Source: Pseudochelatococcus sp047501465 (GTDB lineage Bacteria > Pseudomonadota > Alphaproteobacteria > Rhizobiales > Beijerinckiaceae). Taken from it: 64,000 nucleotides of DNA. Position numbers and translations under genes: made by a program. The notes beneath the pieces are model-generated. The model was not told the origin of the DNA. It made no database searches and saw nothing but the letters and a program-made list of their open reading frames with translations. Each line of letters begins with the position of its first letter. The stretch's first letter is position 1. Location: the NCBI RefSeq assembly GCF_047501465.1, contig NZ_JAZDRL010000001.1, positions 1,178,001-1,242,000 on the forward strand, read 5' to 3'. Positions 62,267 to 64,000 of this stretch are shown here, one piece after another.

Positions 62267-63166
62267 ATGAACGTTCGCGAACTGCAATACCTCGTGGCGC
62301 TGGCCGACCATCGTAACTTTGGTCGGGCGGCGGAGGTATGCCTTGTGAGCCAGCCCACGCTTTCAACCCAGATCCGTAAGCTGGAGGAAGAGCTGGGCGT
62401 GGCGCTGGTTGAACGTGCGCCACGTAATGTGATGCTCACGCCCGCCGGTGTCGATATCGTTGCGCGGGCGCGCCGTGCGCTCAGCGAGATTGAGCAGATA
62501 AAGGAAGCTGCACGGCGGCGCAGCCAATCAGGCATCGGTGCAGTGCGGCTTGGCATCTTTCCAACGCTTGGCCCTTATCTGCTGCCGCATGTACTGCCTG
62601 CGATCAGCACACGTTTTCCGAAGCTTGAGTTGCAGTTGGTTGAGGAAAAAAGCGATCTGCTGCTGGAGCAACTCGATACCGGTAAGCTTGATGCAGCGGT
62701 GTTGGCACTGCCGGTTCAGAATAGCCAGCTGCATTGCGAAGTGTTGTTCGACGAGCCCTTTCTTCTGGCCGTGCCGAGGCATCATGCATTGGCGAAAAAG
62801 AGAACCATTAATGCCGAAGCGCTTTCACAGCTTGATCTGATGTTACTTGAGGACGGTCATTGTCTGCGCGAGCAGGCGCTTGAGGTTTGCCGCTTGTCCG
62901 GCGGTGTGGAGGCGGCACGGTTTCGTGCGACGAGCCTTGAGACATTGCGGCAGATGGTGCTGGCTGGGTCTGGTGCAACGCTGCTGCCGCAGCTTGCAGC
63001 GATAAGCCCGTTTCCGCATGCCGAAAAAGTTCAACTGCTCCGTTTTGATACGCCACCAGGGCGACGCATCGGCATGTTCTGGCGCAAAAGCTCGGCCCTT
63101 GATGATCTGCTCAGTGATGTTGCTGGCATTATAAGTGTTGTGGCAAAGCCGATGTTGGAGGCCTAG
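62267..63166 (+). CDS. oxyR: Peroxide-sensing LysR-type regulator OxyR
   Basis: 299 aa. The HTH is at the N-terminus (MNVRELQYLVALADHRNFGRAAEV). C199 and C208, in LEDGHCLREQALEVC, sit at exactly the E. coli positions, so disulfide switching by H2O2 is expected. Cotranscribed with ahpCF, which puts the sensor under its own control through the site at 59743. The start sits only one base after a GGGA, so its initiation is probably coupled to ahpF translation. Confidence 0.96.
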   Translation: MNVRELQYLVALADHRNFGRAAEVCLVSQPTLSTQIRKLEEELGVALVERAPRNVMLTPAGVDIVARARRALSEIEQIKEAARRRSQSGIGAVRLGIFPTLGPYLLPHVLPAISTRFPKLELQLVEEKSDLLLEQLDTGKLDAAVLALPVQNSQLHCEVLFDEPFLLAVPRHHALAKKRTINAEALSQLDLMLLEDGHCLREQALEVCRLSGGVEAARFRATSLETLRQMVLAGSGATLLPQLAAISPFPHAEKVQLLRFDTPPGRRIGMFWRKSSALDDLLSDVAGIISVVAKPMLEA

Positions 63167-63339
63167 TTTTCGGCTATTTTGCTTGAAATCTGTTAATTGT
63201 TCTGCATCTGTTAATCATAAATCAACGGGATTCACGAAATCGTCGGACAATCGGCGTGCTTGCCTTTTGGTGAGCTGCCAAAAGCATCACTGCTGCACAT
63301 GTGCCCCAACTGAGAGATGAATTGAGCAAAATAAAAAGA

Positions 63340-64000
63340 ATGAATATCGAGATCGACTGGGGCGGGAAATTTCAACGATACGGAATGAATGTCATCGCGG
63401 TGCTTGCAGCCGCCGCTTTGGCGTGGAGTTTCTGGTCGAACAATTACTGGATGCAGCTTTGCGCCGGTCTGGCGTTCTTTCTGTTTGGCATGCAATGTCT
63501 TGAAGAAGGTCTGCGCGATCTCGCTGGAGAAGCGTTGGAAGAAACGCTGGCTCGCAGCACTGCTACCCCCTTTAAAAGCCTGATGATTGGCATCGTTGGC
63601 ACCACAATGCTGCAATCGAGTACGCTGGTGGCGCTGATGACGATTGCGTTCATCTCCACGGGTCTCATTGCCCTTGCGGCAGGTATTGCGATTATCTTCG
63701 GTGCCAATCTGGGCGCGACCACAGGTATTTGGCTGCTGGCGTTGGCGGGGCAGAACTTCAGCCTTGGTCCGCTGGCTTTGCCACTGGTGGTGTTTGGCGT
63801 GCTGGTGAGTTTCCGCGGGCCTCGTGCCAAAGCGGCAGGGCGTATTCTGCTGGGCATTGCCTTTATTTTTCTTGGTATCGATCAGATCAAAACCGGCTTT
63901 TCAACAGTGGCGCAAAGCCTCGACCTGGCGCAATATCCGGTTGAGGGCATTGTTGGGCATTTCATTTTTGCGGGCCTTGGTCTGGCGCTGACCATGGTGC
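63340..64000 (+). CDS. Na/Pi-cotransporter II-type protein (NptA/YjbB), C-terminus cut by window edge
   Basis: The first 220 residues are visible. A membrane helix (about 17-34) is followed by the family repeat LCAGLAFFLFGMQCLEEGLRD and the signature GTTMLQSSTLVAL, then FGANLGATTG. These QSS motifs bind Na+ and phosphate in NaPi-II transporters. The full protein usually has a second repeat and a PhoU-like tail, outside the window. ATG at 63340 is used; a TTG at 63322 with GAGAG upstream may be the real start. Confidence 0.9.
   Translation, partial: MNIEIDWGGKFQRYGMNVIAVLAAAALAWSFWSNNYWMQLCAGLAFFLFGMQCLEEGLRDLAGEALEETLARSTATPFKSLMIGIVGTTMLQSSTLVALMTIAFISTGLIALAAGIAIIFGANLGATTGIWLLALAGQNFSLGPLALPLVVFGVLVSFRGPRAKAAGRILLGIAFIFLGIDQIKTGFSTVAQSLDLAQYPVEGIVGHFIFAGLGLALTMV

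Noticed and set aside
1..64000. tRNA, rRNA, CRISPR array, prophage or integrase module
   Set aside because: Looked for on both strands; no cloverleaf, regular short spaced repeats or phage/integrase genes were seen.

Overview
The window reads as chromosomal DNA of an alphaproteobacterium of moderate GC content. The evidence is gene content rather than a marker gene: a PutA without the N-terminal ribbon-helix-helix domain and divergent from an Lrp/AsnC regulator, an alphaproteobacterial-style L,D-transpeptidase plus DUF882/M15 pair, a prkA-yeaH-spoVR operon, and a GAFTGA-less NtrC-type regulator. No rRNA, tRNA, CRISPR array or phage module is visible, so order and genus are left open. Both edges cut genes: an RND pump on the left and a Na/Pi cotransporter on the right.

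Layout. 0-4.7 kb: RND efflux operon (TetR regulator, lipoprotein adaptor, inner-membrane pump) read leftward from a 38-bp palindromic operator. 4.9-9.5 kb: a diguanylate cyclase, then a copper regulon in which copA-cueR and a copZ-like chaperone diverge from two MerR-type promoters. 9.8-12.2 kb: a small membrane protein and oligoendopeptidase F. 12.2-12.4 kb: a MITE-like inverted repeat. 12.8-18.8 kb: an unusual NtrC-type regulator, an L,D-transpeptidase and a DUF882/M15 peptidase, suggesting an envelope-remodelling block. 18.75-20.2 kb: a palindromic repeat followed by a 633-bp tandem duplication. Each copy carries a promoter, a multibranched structured RNA leader and a 96-aa membrane protein gene. 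20.4-24.9 kb: trhO, a metal-binding lipoprotein-like receptor, a disordered protein and putR. 25.1-34.5 kb: putA and a complete dppABCDF operon. 34.6-37.4 kb: panB-panC and an Ldh_2-family oxidoreductase.

37.7-49.6 kb is a surface-glycan locus: rmlC, rmlB and an RgpF-like gene leftward; rmlA, a two-domain GT2, fdtA, fdtB, a GT61 and a GT2 rightward. The genes fit dTDP-3-amino-3,6-dideoxyhexose synthesis. fdtB is split by an intact 851-bp IS5/IS427-type element; removing the element and one TA restores a full-length reading frame. 49.6-52.3 kb: livF and livG without permeases, and a luciferase-like monooxygenase. 52.3-57.4 kb: prkA-yeaH-spoVR. 57.9-59.3 kb: a YncE-like beta-propeller. 59.7-63.2 kb: a peroxide-defence block (OxyR box, ahpC, ahpF, oxyR), with a second copy of the palindromic repeat between ahpC and ahpF.

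The most novel signal is the duplicated RNA leader at 19.0-19.9 kb. Between the two copies the closing stems change on both sides so that pairing is kept, while the apical loops, promoter and protein stay almost identical. That is the signature of a selected RNA structure. I could not match it to a riboswitch class I know.
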